Positions 50,981 to 60,165 are shown, counted from the first letter of the stretch. The stretch is DNA of 64,000 nt from Candidatus Gallimonas merdigallinarum (GCA_904373325.1 CAJFFP010000002.1:83840-147839), one strand, 5' to 3'. Program-made: numbers and translations. The notes: generated from the letters alone by a model not told the origin.

Positions 50981-51472
50981 TCAGCAGTACGCCGCGAGCA
51001 GGTCGTACAATGTAACGTAAAATTCGCCGAGATACTGCCGCGCGAGCGTATCCTTCGCATACGCCGCGAGGCGCGCGTCGGGGTCCTCCGTGGACTGCAT
51101 ATAATAGTTGCGCACCACCAGAAACCGCTGCGACGGCGTGAGGTTGTAATTGGGGTTCTCGGGGTAGCGGTACGGTCCGTTTTCGTCCCCCTCCGACCCC
51201 AGCGCCTCATACGCGAGCTGATAGTCGAGGTCGTCCTTGACGGCGGCGATCTGCTCCTCCGCGTCCGCGTCGAGCCGCGCCTTCGTGAGCGCGTAGAAGG
51301 TGTTGTGCGCCGTATTGTTGGAAACGAGCATGGAGAGGTACTCCTCCTTCTGCTGCTCCGTCTCCGCAAGGATCTTGTTCTTCTTCTCCTGCGCCTCGCG
51401 CACCATCGCCATCTGCACGGCGGAGAGATCGCTGTACTCCGCGTCGGTCAGATCGATAATATCGATGATCAT
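50981..51472 (-). CDS. Last protein of the phage head cassette, unknown function
   Basis: 163 residues from ATG 51472 (AGGAGG upstream). The first 70 residues are a helical, charged coiled-coil-like region (MAMVREAQEKKNKILAETEQ); the rest is mixed. No family recognised. By position it is where P22-like phages code small virion or ejection proteins. The start overlaps the preceding stop by 4 bp and a terminator follows, so it closes the operon. Confidence 0.68.
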   Translation of the reverse strand: MIIDIIDLTDAEYSDLSAVQMAMVREAQEKKNKILAETEQQKEEYLSMLVSNNTAHNTFYALTKARLDADAEEQIAAVKDDLDYQLAYEALGSEGDENGPYRYPENPNYNLTPSQRFLVVRNYYMQSTEDPDARLAAYAKDTLARQYLGEFYVTLYDLLAAYC

Positions 51473-52755
51473 AATCTGTCCTCCTTCCGCACGCACAGCG
51501 AGAACGCGTCGATGCGGAATGCAACGTCGTCCGACGAGATTTCGAGCGAGACCGTTTCGCCCCGCACCGCGGCGGGGAGAACGATGCGCCCGCCCGCGCC
51601 GCCCTCTGCGGAAACGGCAATCCCGTCCGCACCCGACGCGCGGATACGGAACGCGCCCTGCCCCTCCACAACGACGCTTTCCAGCCGCTTTTCCCCCTCG
51701 CACAGATCGGAGAGCGAGAGCCTGAGTTCAAGCGCGCAGCGCTTCCCTTCGGGAATCCCCTTTCCGCCCAGCTCGTACACGTCGCCGTCCCTGAGCAGAT
51801 ACGCCCCTTCCCGCGCCGAGATGAGGGAAAACCCGTTCAGCAGATACCGCCCGCGTTTGCAGGCAGGCTCGTACGCGTAGAGCGCCTTCGCGCCGTCCTT
51901 TTTGGTGACGGAGGCGTACAGCGTATTTCCGCGCACGCTCACGCGGATCGGCGACGAAAGATCGATCTCGCCGTCCGCCGCGCCCTCGGCGCGCGCCGCC
52001 TTCGTGCCGTCGAACACGCACAGACCGCGCTCGGTGAAAAAGTAGCCGTCGCCGCAGCAGACCGCGCCCGTGCCGCCGATCGCCTTGCCGCAGTCGTACG
52101 GCGCGTCCGCAAGGCGGAAATTGTACACGTCGGCGTAGGCGGTCAGAAGGGTCATGCCGTACTCGCGCAGAAAGCACAGTTTTTCGTGCGCGACGAACGC
52201 GTCGACGACGTTCCCGCAGGACGGATACAGATCGAACGTGCTCATGCCCTGTTCGGATTCGTCCGCCGTCCAGCCCTCGGCGGTAAAGTCGAGCAGCGCG
52301 GAAAAATGCACGGTCAGCCCCTTGGGCGCGTACAGCCGCTCGTGATAGGCGACGACGGCGCAGTCGGAGATAAGTCCGCAATAGACGGATTGCTCCTGCG
52401 CGAACGTATGCGCGTGAACGAGCGAGCCGCTGAACACATACACATAGTCCGTGCCGTCCGCCGCCCGCGCGCACATGACTTTCTCCGTCTGCAAGGGAAC
52501 GGCGCAGTGCGCGGGCTTGTTCAGGTAGCGCAGTTCGCTACTCTCCGGCAGATAGGACGCGAGATTGCCGCCGAACCCGAAGAGATCGGTAGAGCCGAGC
52601 ATGGGCGTATAGACGTCCGTATCCCCCTCCGCGCAGACGAGCGCGTTTCTTTCCTCGCGCATATGCGCGAGCATACAGCCGAGCACCCTGCCGCCCTCCC
52701 GCAGCTCCGAAGCGGGCAGGCGGAGCACGCGGCAGGCGTATGCGGGGGCAGTCAT
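51469..52755 (-). CDS. Packaged-DNA stabilisation-like virion protein (P22 gp10 position)
   Basis: 428 residues from ATG 52755 (GGAGGTGGG upstream). The sequence is beta-rich, with repeated blade-like strands (DYVYVFSGSLV, GYFFTERGLCVFDGTK, ALYAYEP), suggesting a beta-propeller followed by a beta-sandwich end. In P22-like phages the gene after the connector is gp10, which plugs the portal with such a fold. The assignment is by order and predicted fold only. Both ends overlap neighbours by 4 bp. Confidence 0.6.
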   Translation of the reverse strand: MTAPAYACRVLRLPASELREGGRVLGCMLAHMREERNALVCAEGDTDVYTPMLGSTDLFGFGGNLASYLPESSELRYLNKPAHCAVPLQTEKVMCARAADGTDYVYVFSGSLVHAHTFAQEQSVYCGLISDCAVVAYHERLYAPKGLTVHFSALLDFTAEGWTADESEQGMSTFDLYPSCGNVVDAFVAHEKLCFLREYGMTLLTAYADVYNFRLADAPYDCGKAIGGTGAVCCGDGYFFTERGLCVFDGTKAARAEGAADGEIDLSSPIRVSVRGNTLYASVTKKDGAKALYAYEPACKRGRYLLNGFSLISAREGAYLLRDGDVYELGGKGIPEGKRCALELRLSLSDLCEGEKRLESVVVEGQGAFRIRASGADGIAVSAEGGAGGRIVLPAAVRGETVSLEISSDDVAFRIDAFSLCVRKEDRL

Positions 52756-53330
52756 ACCCACCTCCTCGAACGGATGGCGCACAGTTTTCTGCGGAACACG
52801 CCCGCAGCGCGCAGTCCTTCGCGGAACTTCCCTTCCCACACCTCCGCTTCGGCGTACCGCCCGCAGGTGAGCAGGAACTCGGCGCACACGCCCATGGAGA
52901 GCAGCCGCGCCGAAATGCGCGCGGGGAATGCGACGTCGTCCGTCAGCTCCGCCTGCGGCGGGGCGTAGGAATAGGTCACGTTCACCGCGCCGTCCGCGTC
53001 GGGAACGGAGAGATAGGAGGCGTACACGGTAAAATTCAGCCGCCTGCCGCCCTCGTCCGCCACGTCGAGAATGTTCACGGGCGTTTCGGTCAGCGTCGTG
53101 TACTGTATTCTGCCCGCAAGCGGGAACACGCGATCCGTCTTTTCAAGCGGGCAGTAATCGAGCGCGACTTCGCTCTCCACGAGGCGATAACAGCGCAGGA
53201 GCGACAGAACGCCGTCGGAGGGCGAAACCGCCTCTTCGCCGTCCGCCGCCGCGAGCGCAGCAAGCTCTGCGGCGAGGTCCTCCCGCGCAATGTTTTCCGC
53301 CGAAAGCATGAGAACGTCCCTTACGAGCAT
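52752..53330 (-). CDS. Phage head-tail connector / tail accessory-like protein
   Basis: 192 residues, helical at the N-terminus (residues 1-45), a beta-rich centre, then a long C-terminal helix region. It sits directly after the capsid gene, where head-completion proteins (P22 gp4, HK97 gp6 type) are coded. No catalytic motif. AGGAG precedes ATG 53330; the stop overlaps the next start. Confidence 0.6.
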   Translation of the reverse strand: MLVRDVLMLSAENIAREDLAAELAALAAADGEEAVSPSDGVLSLLRCYRLVESEVALDYCPLEKTDRVFPLAGRIQYTTLTETPVNILDVADEGGRRLNFTVYASYLSVPDADGAVNVTYSYAPPQAELTDDVAFPARISARLLSMGVCAEFLLTCGRYAEAEVWEGKFREGLRAAGVFRRKLCAIRSRRWV

Positions 53331-53342
53331 AGTCAGAACTCC

Positions 53343-54494
53343 TTACTTTTCCGTGATTCCCGTGAGCGCCGCCTGCCCGCAGGGGCGGTAGCACATAAGC
53401 TCCGCATACTTGACGAGCGTCGCCGTGTAGCTCGCCTTGGAAGCCGACTGATGAAGCACCCTGCCGCTCTCCGCTTCCAGCCACTGCCAGTCGCAGAGCT
53501 GATGCAGGCGGAAATCGTCGGTATTGAGCAGGTACATCGTCTTTTCGGGGCAGAATCGGTCCGCCACCACGGGAATGCCGTTGTAGGACATCGCCTTGAA
53601 CCCGCCCGTAAGCTCCACGGACTCCATCGACCGCTTGTCGGCAAGAAGCTCGAAGAGCGCGCGGCGCACGCCCCACGAACACACGATGAAGTTGACTCTT
53701 CCGCCGCCGTTCGCCTCCACCATGTCGATCGCCTTCTGAATGGCGTTCTCGGTGAGCGTGCCCACGTTCGTGACGGTGTGCGGTTTGAGCCAGCCGTGCG
53801 TCGCGCGGTCAAGCCCGTAGAGGGTCTCCGAGTCGGAGAAGATCGCGCCGAGTCCCGTCAGTTCCAGCCCCTTCGAGCCCTGCACGTACAGCTTGCACTC
53901 CGCAATGGAGAGGTTGGAGCCGGAGAGCGTGATGGTATTTTCCGCTCTGTCCACGCCCGTGACCGTGCGCCCGAACGCGACCGTCGTTCCCTCCGCACTG
54001 ACGATATCCAGCACCTGCCCGACGGCGAGGTTGCGCACCGAATCCACCGTATAGACGCCGTTCGTCGCCGCGGAGACGGTGGCAAGCAGTCCCGAGCCGT
54101 CGCCGTAGAGCATTCTGCCGAGGTTGAAGGACGCGCTCCTGACAAGTCCGTCAAGCTCCGTGCCGAGAAGGTCGATGAACGCCCCCTCGTTGGACTGCGA
54201 CGCGCGCAGCGCTTTATCGGTGATCTCGATCTGCCCGTAGAGGTTTTTCAGCGTGGCGGTGAGCTGCGCATAGCCGCCGTCCGACGCCGTGGGAAGATTG
54301 CCGTCCTCCTTGCCCGCGCCGATGCCGCCGCGCACCCCGTACACGACGGGCTTTTTGACGTCCTTGCCCCAGACGTCCGAAGTCGTGCGTTCGATCGCCG
54401 CGAGCAAGGGGTTTGCCGAGAGATTGAGCTGTTCGGTGATCGCTTCCAGATAGTAACTTTTGAGTACGCCGTCCGCACTTTGCGTTGTGATCAT
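53343..54494 (-). CDS. Phage major capsid protein
   Basis: 383 residues, normal for HK97-fold capsids without a delta domain. The N-terminal arm and E-loop region (residues about 55-100, YGQIEITDKALRASQSNEG) and the C-terminal domain with the NFIVCSWGVRRALFELL and GIPVVADRFCPEKTMYLLN strands fit the P22/HK97-type pattern. An Ig-like or beta-barrel insert may lie at about 150-205. It is preceded by a scaffold-like gene. No prohead protease is present, as in P22-type heads. Confidence 0.83.
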   Translation of the reverse strand: MITTQSADGVLKSYYLEAITEQLNLSANPLLAAIERTTSDVWGKDVKKPVVYGVRGGIGAGKEDGNLPTASDGGYAQLTATLKNLYGQIEITDKALRASQSNEGAFIDLLGTELDGLVRSASFNLGRMLYGDGSGLLATVSAATNGVYTVDSVRNLAVGQVLDIVSAEGTTVAFGRTVTGVDRAENTITLSGSNLSIAECKLYVQGSKGLELTGLGAIFSDSETLYGLDRATHGWLKPHTVTNVGTLTENAIQKAIDMVEANGGGRVNFIVCSWGVRRALFELLADKRSMESVELTGGFKAMSYNGIPVVADRFCPEKTMYLLNTDDFRLHQLCDWQWLEAESGRVLHQSASKASYTATLVKYAELMCYRPCGQAALTGITEK

Positions 54495-54510
54495 ATTTTT
54501 TCTCCTTTCT

Positions 54511-54954
54511 TTAAAGTTTCTGATTGCGCAGGTAACCGAGCGCGAGCTTTCCCGCTTCGCCGATCGATGAAACGCGGCGCGCGGGGGCGCGCACGGGCGC
54601 GCCGCCTCCCGCCATCAGCGGAACGCCGCGGACGCGGTCCAGATACTCTCCCACAATGCGCTTACGCACCTCTTCGTGCTGCATTGCGGCGGTATAGATC
54701 GCCTCATCGTCGTTCAAAACGCTGTCCTGCGGCGGGATTTCGCTCTCGCTCGCTTCCGAAGAAGGCGGCTGCGACTGCGTTTCCGTCCCGCCCGCGCGGG
54801 ACGCCTCTTCGAGCGCTTTCAGGCGTTGACTGCGACGGGTAAATTCCGCTTCCAGCTCCCGATAGGCACGCGCGAGGGCTTCCACGTTTTTGAATTTTCC
54901 CAGATCGGGCGCGCCCGACGCGGGGTCCGTATGTCTGTTCTCCTCTTCCGTCAT
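54511..54954 (-). CDS. Phage scaffold-like protein
   Basis: 147 residues, acidic and helical: DLGKFKNVEALARAYRELEAEF, then a low-complexity Ser/Glu/Pro linker (60-90) and a basic C-terminal helix. This charge layout and the position between portal and capsid fit an internal scaffold. The start overlaps the portal stop by 4 bp. Confidence 0.7.
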   Translation of the reverse strand: MTEEENRHTDPASGAPDLGKFKNVEALARAYRELEAEFTRRSQRLKALEEASRAGGTETQSQPPSSEASESEIPPQDSVLNDDEAIYTAAMQHEEVRKRIVGEYLDRVRGVPLMAGGGAPVRAPARRVSSIGEAGKLALGYLRNQKL

Positions 54955-56831
54955 GCTTCCTTCTCCTTTCCGCTTATTCCGGAGGACGGGTTCCGCATTT
55001 CAAATTCGCGGTGAGAGGCAATGTGGCGCGCGATCCTCTCCCGCACTTCCCCGTCCTCCTCCCCGCCCGAGAGCAGGGCGCGGACGTGTTCGGCGATGTG
55101 CAATCTGTGGTCATCGTAGACCGCCGCTTCCACGTCCGTATGCGCCAGCCGGACGTTTTCCCGCTCCGCCTTTTTCAGGTGCAGATGCGAAACGTCCCGC
55201 GCGTTTTCAAACGAGCCGTACCCGAGCGCGTCAAGCACGCGGGCGCGCGTCTCGTCCGAGAGCTTCCCCTCTTCGTCTTGCAGCAGTCCGAGGGAGAGAA
55301 GATTGAAGATCTCCTCCCGCCGCTCCGCCGCCGTGCGCTCGTATGCGGGAACGAACTCCACGTCGTCCGCCGAAATGTCGCTCGCGCCGAAGGAGAAAAG
55401 CTCCGCTTCCCCGCCCACGCCCGTCATGCGCAGAATGCGCTTTTCGCCCGCGAACTGACGGTAGAGGTGCAGGATCTGTTTCCCCGCCTCCCTGACCGCC
55501 CGTTCCACGCTCTCCGCGCTCATCTGCATACGGTTCGTGTCCTGATCGATGAGGAGCTGCAACCCGATCGCGGAAGTCACGTTGGTCGGATTCGCCGAGT
55601 TGCGCGAAACTTCGCTCATTCCCGAAACGAGGACGAACTCGTTTTCGATGCGCTCCTCCTCCTTTTCAAACTCGGCGGGAAGCGTCCCGCAGGGGAGGAA
55701 TTCCGGCTTTGCCGCGCCTTGGCGGTAGACGAGCACTTTCCCGGGGTACAGCCCCTCCTCCGCCAATTCCTCGGCGTCCACCGAGCCGTCCTCCACCGCG
55801 ACGACGCCCATCGTCAGGCGATTGAGAAATTCGTGTTTGCGGTTCCTGACGGCGTTGTACGCGCGCTGCAACGGGATCATTCTGTCCACAACCGAAGTCC
55901 CGAAGAACGCTCCCGCAAGCGGAATGCACGTCTGCCGCACGAAGGGCAGCGTCCGCTCGCCGCGGTCGCCGTTCTCGTAGGGCAGCTCGCCCTCGTACAA
56001 AAGCCTGTCAGCCGCAACGATCTCCAACCGTCCGCGCGGATACGCTCCGCTCGGGCGGGTATAGCGCTCAATGAGCACGACCGCGTTCTCCATCGCGGGG
56101 CGGTCGCCTCCGTCCGTCGGGCGTTTCCAGCCGCCCGCGGCGGAATAGGGCAGGAAGGCGAAGTCGTCGATCCTGCCGCCCGCAAGCTGCACGCCGAACT
56201 TTTCGGCGATCTCGCTCACGGGAACCGCCTTGGCGTGAATGAGGCTCGTCACCTCGTCCATGCCCTCGGCGGCAATGTTGTCGGGATAGATCTCGAAGGG
56301 CGAGAGCGCGACAACGTTCGCGTCCCCCTCGCGGACGGGATGCCCCGTCTCGTCCGTGCCGATGACCGTTCCCTCCGCAAAATTCCATACGATCTTGTAA
56401 AACGCCGTGCCGCACGTCTCCGACCACTGCGTGGCGCGGGCGATCACGCCGTCCAGATCGACGCGGTTTTTCACCGATTTCAAAATGTTCGAGCACAGCC
56501 GCGCCGTGCGCACGTCGTCGTCCGCGTCGGAGAACGCGCGCACTTCCAGCGTAGGGCGCACCTTCGCGAGCCGCGCCAGACGCGTCTCCACGGTGGGCGC
56601 AATGTGATTGAAACACCTGCGCGACTGCCAATAGAACGCCGCGTCCTCTTCGGTCAGCTCGCCCGCGCCGTCGATGTCGCAGTACTGATTGCCGCCGATA
56701 AAGTTCATGTTGAGCTGCCAGCCGCGTTCAAGGTTCCTGCGCGCCGCGCGGCGCGCCTCGAAATCCTCCGTCACCTCGCGCACGACCGCCGCGCGGCGCG
56801 CGTCCTCTGCCCGTCTCTCTTTTTCCGTCAT
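54951..56831 (-). CDS. Phage portal protein
   Basis: 626 residues, close to P22-type portals (about 720). Clear family stretches are GWQLNMNFIGGNQYCDID, CFNHIAPTVETRLARLAK and SEVSRNSANPTNVTSAIG. It forms the dodecameric ring at one head vertex where DNA enters. The end (after about 530) is helical, as expected for the barrel. Overlaps both neighbours by 4 bp. Confidence 0.88.
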   Translation of the reverse strand: MTEKERRAEDARRAAVVREVTEDFEARRAARRNLERGWQLNMNFIGGNQYCDIDGAGELTEEDAAFYWQSRRCFNHIAPTVETRLARLAKVRPTLEVRAFSDADDDVRTARLCSNILKSVKNRVDLDGVIARATQWSETCGTAFYKIVWNFAEGTVIGTDETGHPVREGDANVVALSPFEIYPDNIAAEGMDEVTSLIHAKAVPVSEIAEKFGVQLAGGRIDDFAFLPYSAAGGWKRPTDGGDRPAMENAVVLIERYTRPSGAYPRGRLEIVAADRLLYEGELPYENGDRGERTLPFVRQTCIPLAGAFFGTSVVDRMIPLQRAYNAVRNRKHEFLNRLTMGVVAVEDGSVDAEELAEEGLYPGKVLVYRQGAAKPEFLPCGTLPAEFEKEEERIENEFVLVSGMSEVSRNSANPTNVTSAIGLQLLIDQDTNRMQMSAESVERAVREAGKQILHLYRQFAGEKRILRMTGVGGEAELFSFGASDISADDVEFVPAYERTAAERREEIFNLLSLGLLQDEEGKLSDETRARVLDALGYGSFENARDVSHLHLKKAERENVRLAHTDVEAAVYDDHRLHIAEHVRALLSGGEEDGEVRERIARHIASHREFEMRNPSSGISGKEKEA

Positions 56832-57097
56832 ATATCCTCCCTGTCTGCGCCCGTCTTTGCAAGTTCGCGGAGCAGGCGCTCTTTCTCCGCCATGAGTTCT
56901 TCGTCCGAAAGTTCGGAAACCTCCGTGCCTTCCATGAGGAGCCTGACCGCCCGCAGATCGGGCGGCACGTCCTTGCGCGTCTCCTTTCGTTTGACGAGTT
57001 TCAGCTCGCCGTCCTCCACGCCGTACTCCTCCGTCACCTCCTCCACCGAAAACCCGAGCGCGACTTTGAGCACGGCGTTGCGAATATCATCCTGCAT
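56828..57097 (-). CDS. Small protein between terminase and portal, unknown
   Basis: 89 residues, charged. The N-terminus (AVLKVALGFSVEEVTEEYGV) has the look of a helix-turn-helix followed by a helical C-terminus. Small terminase subunits carry such a fold but usually precede the large subunit, so the assignment is open. GAGGGG lies before ATG 57097. Confidence 0.6.
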   Translation of the reverse strand: MQDDIRNAVLKVALGFSVEEVTEEYGVEDGELKLVKRKETRKDVPPDLRAVRLLMEGTEVSELSDEELMAEKERLLRELAKTGADREDI

Positions 57098-57153
57098 ATT
57101 TTCCCCTCACCATGTCCGCGTTTGCGGCGTAATTTCACCCCCTTCCCCGCCGC

Positions 57154-58638
57154 TCATCGGGGAAGCCTCCCCGCCCGCCGCGCCTGCGAAAGCCGCCTGA
57201 TGCGCCGCTCCTTGTCCCGCGCGATCGCGCTCTTTTCCTCCTGCCGCACCGCGGGTTTGGGGCGGCTCATCAGAAAATAACGCAGCTCGTCCATCGCGTG
57301 GTCGTCCCGCTTGACGGGGCTGTCTCCGCTGCCCCAGAAATAGCTCTTGAATTCGCGGATCATATTCACGCAGCCCGAAAAAATGTACAGGTCGGGCAGC
57401 CCGTTTTCGCGGTTGAGGTACAGTTTCACGCGCTCGATTCCCGCAAAAACGTCCTTGTCGACGCGGGTGTCGGCGAGGATCCCGCGCTCGTAAAAAAGTT
57501 CCGCCACGGACTTGGACGAAGCGAGCGTACGGCAGCCCGCCGCCGAATCGATGAGCGCGGAGACCCGCCCCTTACCATCCCGCTTCCAGCCGATTTTTTC
57601 GCTGATTTCGTGAATGGCGCGCGCATGGAAGTCCACGTCCTGCCCCGCGGCATAGTGTTCCGCCATCACGTAGACGTTGCCGTCGTAGTCCACGGCGTAC
57701 CAATGCGCCGAAAGCGGGTTTTTCAGCCCGGGGTCGATGGAGATGCTCTCCTGCCATTCGGGCGGCACGGAGAACGGCTCTATCACGTGTACGCGCTCGT
57801 CGAACTCGGGATAGACAAGCCCTTCCCGCGAGGCGAACCGCCCGTATCGGCGCGATTGCAGCGTTGCGTCGTCCATCGTCGCCGTGAGCGCGGCGATCTC
57901 CTTTTTGGAGAGAAAGGGATTGTCCGCCCATTCCATGAACTCGTACCAGATCTCGGGATCGCCGCTGCGGTTGAGGTAAATTTCCTCGTACGCGAAGGTC
58001 AGCCCCTTCAAGGGGGTCATCGTGCCGAAAATCTCCCCGCGGCGGTCGAGAACGCGCATACGGCACTCCTCGTAGATGTCCCGCGGCGGCTCTTCGTCAA
58101 ACCAGACGAAGTCGAGCGAACTTCCCTGAAAGCGTTCCCTGCCCTGATCGCAGCTCTTGAACCCGATGACGCTCGTCCCCCCGAACACGTTTTTCACGAT
58201 GATCTGATCGACAATGCCCGCGGCGGGGTTGTCCTTTCTGCCGCTCACCATGATGACGTCCGCGATCTGATCGGGGCGCAGATAGTGCAGAATTTTTTTC
58301 TGCGCGACGTCGCGCTGGACCTGCTGCGTCAGCGAGACCACCCACCCGAACACGCCCCGCTTGTTCTTTTTATACGGATGATTGCCCCGCGCCAGCCAGA
58401 CCGCCTCCACCGCGCCGCACTCCGTCTTGCCCGAGCGGTTGCCGCCGAACACCCATCGGTTGCGCTTTTTGCACTTGTGAAAGGCGATCTGCTTTTTGTG
58501 CCTCTTCCTGCCCGTGTTGTAGCGGGCGAGCGTATCCGCCTCCCGCCGCCGCGCAAGTTCCCGCTCGACCGCCCTGAGCCGCGTCACGAGCGCCGCCGCT
58601 TCATCGGCGTTCCCCCTTACTTCGCTCTGATTCGTCAA
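57154..58638 (-). CDS. Phage terminase large subunit
   Basis: 494 residues from TTG 58638 (weak ribosome site). The ATPase has Walker A GGNRSGKT (residues 65-72) and Walker B VWFDEEPP. The RNase H-like nuclease follows, with Asp in ISIDPGLK and ALIDSAAG, and DDHAMDELRYF at the end. It cuts and pumps DNA into the prohead through the portal. All key residues are intact. It heads the minus-strand head operon. Confidence 0.93.
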   Translation of the reverse strand: MTNQSEVRGNADEAAALVTRLRAVERELARRREADTLARYNTGRKRHKKQIAFHKCKKRNRWVFGGNRSGKTECGAVEAVWLARGNHPYKKNKRGVFGWVVSLTQQVQRDVAQKKILHYLRPDQIADVIMVSGRKDNPAAGIVDQIIVKNVFGGTSVIGFKSCDQGRERFQGSSLDFVWFDEEPPRDIYEECRMRVLDRRGEIFGTMTPLKGLTFAYEEIYLNRSGDPEIWYEFMEWADNPFLSKKEIAALTATMDDATLQSRRYGRFASREGLVYPEFDERVHVIEPFSVPPEWQESISIDPGLKNPLSAHWYAVDYDGNVYVMAEHYAAGQDVDFHARAIHEISEKIGWKRDGKGRVSALIDSAAGCRTLASSKSVAELFYERGILADTRVDKDVFAGIERVKLYLNRENGLPDLYIFSGCVNMIREFKSYFWGSGDSPVKRDDHAMDELRYFLMSRPKPAVRQEEKSAIARDKERRIRRLSQARRAGRLPR

Positions 58639-58682
58639 AATCGTCCCGTCCCCGCCTGAAAATTCACGCTATGATAGCGCGT

Positions 58683-59378
58683 ATGAAAGTATTTCTCATC
58701 GCTGTGTGTCTGTTTCTTTCCGCCGCGCTCGCGCTGCCCGCGCCCGTCGCCGCCTCCGCCGACGAGGAAAAGCCGTACGCCGTCGCCGCCACGGAGGACG
58801 TCTGGTTCTACTCTGCCGAAAACGAGGAGACCCGTCTCTTCCTCATTCCCTGCACCTACTATGTGCGCGTGCTCGACGAGGGCGAAGTGTACAGCACCGT
58901 GGAGTATCTGACGGACGACGCGCCCTACAAAAAACTCCTCGGCTACTGCCGCACCGAACAGCTCCTCGCCGTCGATTTCGTTCCCGCGCGCCCCTATCTG
59001 CGCAAGCAGGTCACGCTCACCTATACCCTGCCCGATGCGGGCGGACTCGGCGACGACGCCCTCTCGAAGGTCGAGCGCACCTTCGTCTACTACGGCGAGC
59101 GCACCGAAGGCGGTCAGCTCTACTACTACGTGTTCGACGGCGAAACGTTCGGCTACGTTCCCGCCGACGAACATATTGCCTACGAGCGCAACGACGATTA
59201 CCTCGCCGCGCTCGCGGGCGAGAGCGAACCGCAGCCTGCGCCCGAAGAGGAAGGCGGATCGTCCGTGAACGCGGTGCAGATCGCCGTCATCTGCATTCTC
59301 TGCGCCGTAGCGGTCGCGGTCGCCGTGCTGGTGCTGCGCGGCAGGAAATCCTCCGCGCACGAATCTTCCGATTTCTGA
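58683..59378 (+). CDS. Exported SH3-like protein with C-terminal membrane anchor
   Basis: 231 residues from ATG 58683 (an in-frame ATG at 58671 is also possible). Signal peptide residues 1-25, cleavage after AASA. Then a beta-rich SH3-like region (VAATEDVWFYSAENEETRL, YYVRVLDEGEVYSTVEYL), an acidic linker and a transmembrane helix near 195-218 with a short cytoplasmic tail. No ribosome site; TATGAT at 58670-58675 would give a nearly leaderless mRNA. It resembles in layout the protein at 60172. The 3' end overlaps the opposing gene by 181 bp. Confidence 0.75.
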   Translation: MKVFLIAVCLFLSAALALPAPVAASADEEKPYAVAATEDVWFYSAENEETRLFLIPCTYYVRVLDEGEVYSTVEYLTDDAPYKKLLGYCRTEQLLAVDFVPARPYLRKQVTLTYTLPDAGGLGDDALSKVERTFVYYGERTEGGQLYYYVFDGETFGYVPADEHIAYERNDDYLAALAGESEPQPAPEEEGGSSVNAVQIAVICILCAVAVAVAVLVLRGRKSSAHESSDF

Positions 59379-59890
59379 TCGGAACGGAACGCGATCTCCC
59401 GCTTACAGCGGTGCGCAATGAGCCGCTTCTCCTTTCCCCCGGCGAGCGCGGCAAGGGCGCGGCGGAAGGGCGGGAACGCGCCGAACGCCTGCATAAACCG
59501 TTCCTCCGTCCAGCCGCGCATACACAGCCGCGCCGCGATCTTCCGAAGGAGCGCGCTCTGACGGCGGAAATAGTTGCGCTCCGAACAGGAAACGCACACC
59601 GCCGCAAACCGCTCGCGCAGCACCTTTCTGCGGCGGAAATACTTGTATTCGAGCAACAGAAGCTCCTCCTCCGTACAGCAGTCCAACGCTTCGTCCGCCG
59701 CCTCCTTCAACCGCAGGAGGCGGTCTTTGAGCGCAAGCTCTTCCGCGATCCTCTCCGCAAGCGCGAGCGTGTTCTCCGTACCGCGGAAAGAAAGCAAAGC
59801 CTTGTTCTCCGCACCGACCCCGACCGCCTCGGCAAGTGCTGAGAGGTGCGGATAGGCGTATAAAATTACCTTCGCATATTCGTATGCCAT
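59198..59890 (-). CDS. Sigma-70 region-4-like regulatory protein
   Basis: 230 residues from ATG 59890 with a strong GGAGGT. After a helical N-terminus, residues about 70-120 (CTEEELLLLEYKYFRRRKVL, SERNYFRRQSALLRKI) look like a sigma-4/ArpU-type helix-turn-helix. Such proteins switch on late genes in Firmicutes phages, and here it precedes the terminase in the same direction. The last 60 residues read through the opposite gene and are low-complexity, so the true functional end is probably near residue 165. Confidence 0.68.
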   Translation of the reverse strand: MAYEYAKVILYAYPHLSALAEAVGVGAENKALLSFRGTENTLALAERIAEELALKDRLLRLKEAADEALDCCTEEELLLLEYKYFRRRKVLRERFAAVCVSCSERNYFRRQSALLRKIAARLCMRGWTEERFMQAFGAFPPFRRALAALAGGKEKRLIAHRCKREIAFRSDQKSEDSCAEDFLPRSTSTATATATAQRMQMTAICTAFTDDPPSSSGAGCGSLSPASAAR

Positions 59891-59929
59891 CGATACCTCC
59901 TCACGCCTCCCGCCGGCGTTTTAAAAATA

Positions 59930-59943
59930 CAAACATTTGTTTG
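59930..59943. promoter_or_regulatory. LexA-box-like palindrome upstream of the sigma-4-like gene
   Basis: CAAACATTTGTTTG, close to the Gram-positive SOS box CGAAC-N4-GTTCG with one change in each half. Placed 40 bp before ATG 59890. A possible damage-responsive switch; weak evidence. Confidence 0.35.
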
Positions 59944-60064
59944 CCTTTTTATCTTATCACTGAAATATGACAGACGGGTGCCTGTATGCCAAAAAAATTT
60001 CAGGATTTTTTATAATTTTTTCATGCCGCCGCACGCGGCTGTGCAGATAAAAGCAGATAAAAAA

Positions 60065-60092
60065 AGCGGGAGTGAGCTCTCTCAGCCCTCCC
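60065..60092. terminator. Hairpin with T-runs on both sides
   Basis: Stem CGGGAG / CTCCCG closes a 15-base loop that can pair further inside (GTGAG / CTCAG-like). Seven T follow on the minus strand and a T-rich stretch on the plus strand. No gene ends here, so it may insulate the two promoters or attenuate the minus transcript. The rest of 59891-60171 holds only promoters. Confidence 0.5.
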
Positions 60093-60136
60093 GTTTGTTG
60101 TTTTTTTCGTAGCGACGCGGATTTTTTGGAAAAGGC

Positions 60137-60165
60137 TTGAATTTTTTGCGCGCGCGTGTTATAAT
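60137..60165 (+). promoter_or_regulatory. Promoter giving a leaderless mRNA
   Basis: TTGAAT (60137-60142), 17-bp spacer, TATAAT (60160-60165). The predicted +1 (7 bases on) is position 60172, the A of the ATG. Confidence 0.8.

Noticed and set aside
50981-59890. Complete inducible prophage
   Set aside because: No integrase, repressor, replication, tail-fibre, holin or lysin gene is present between the host genes on both sides.
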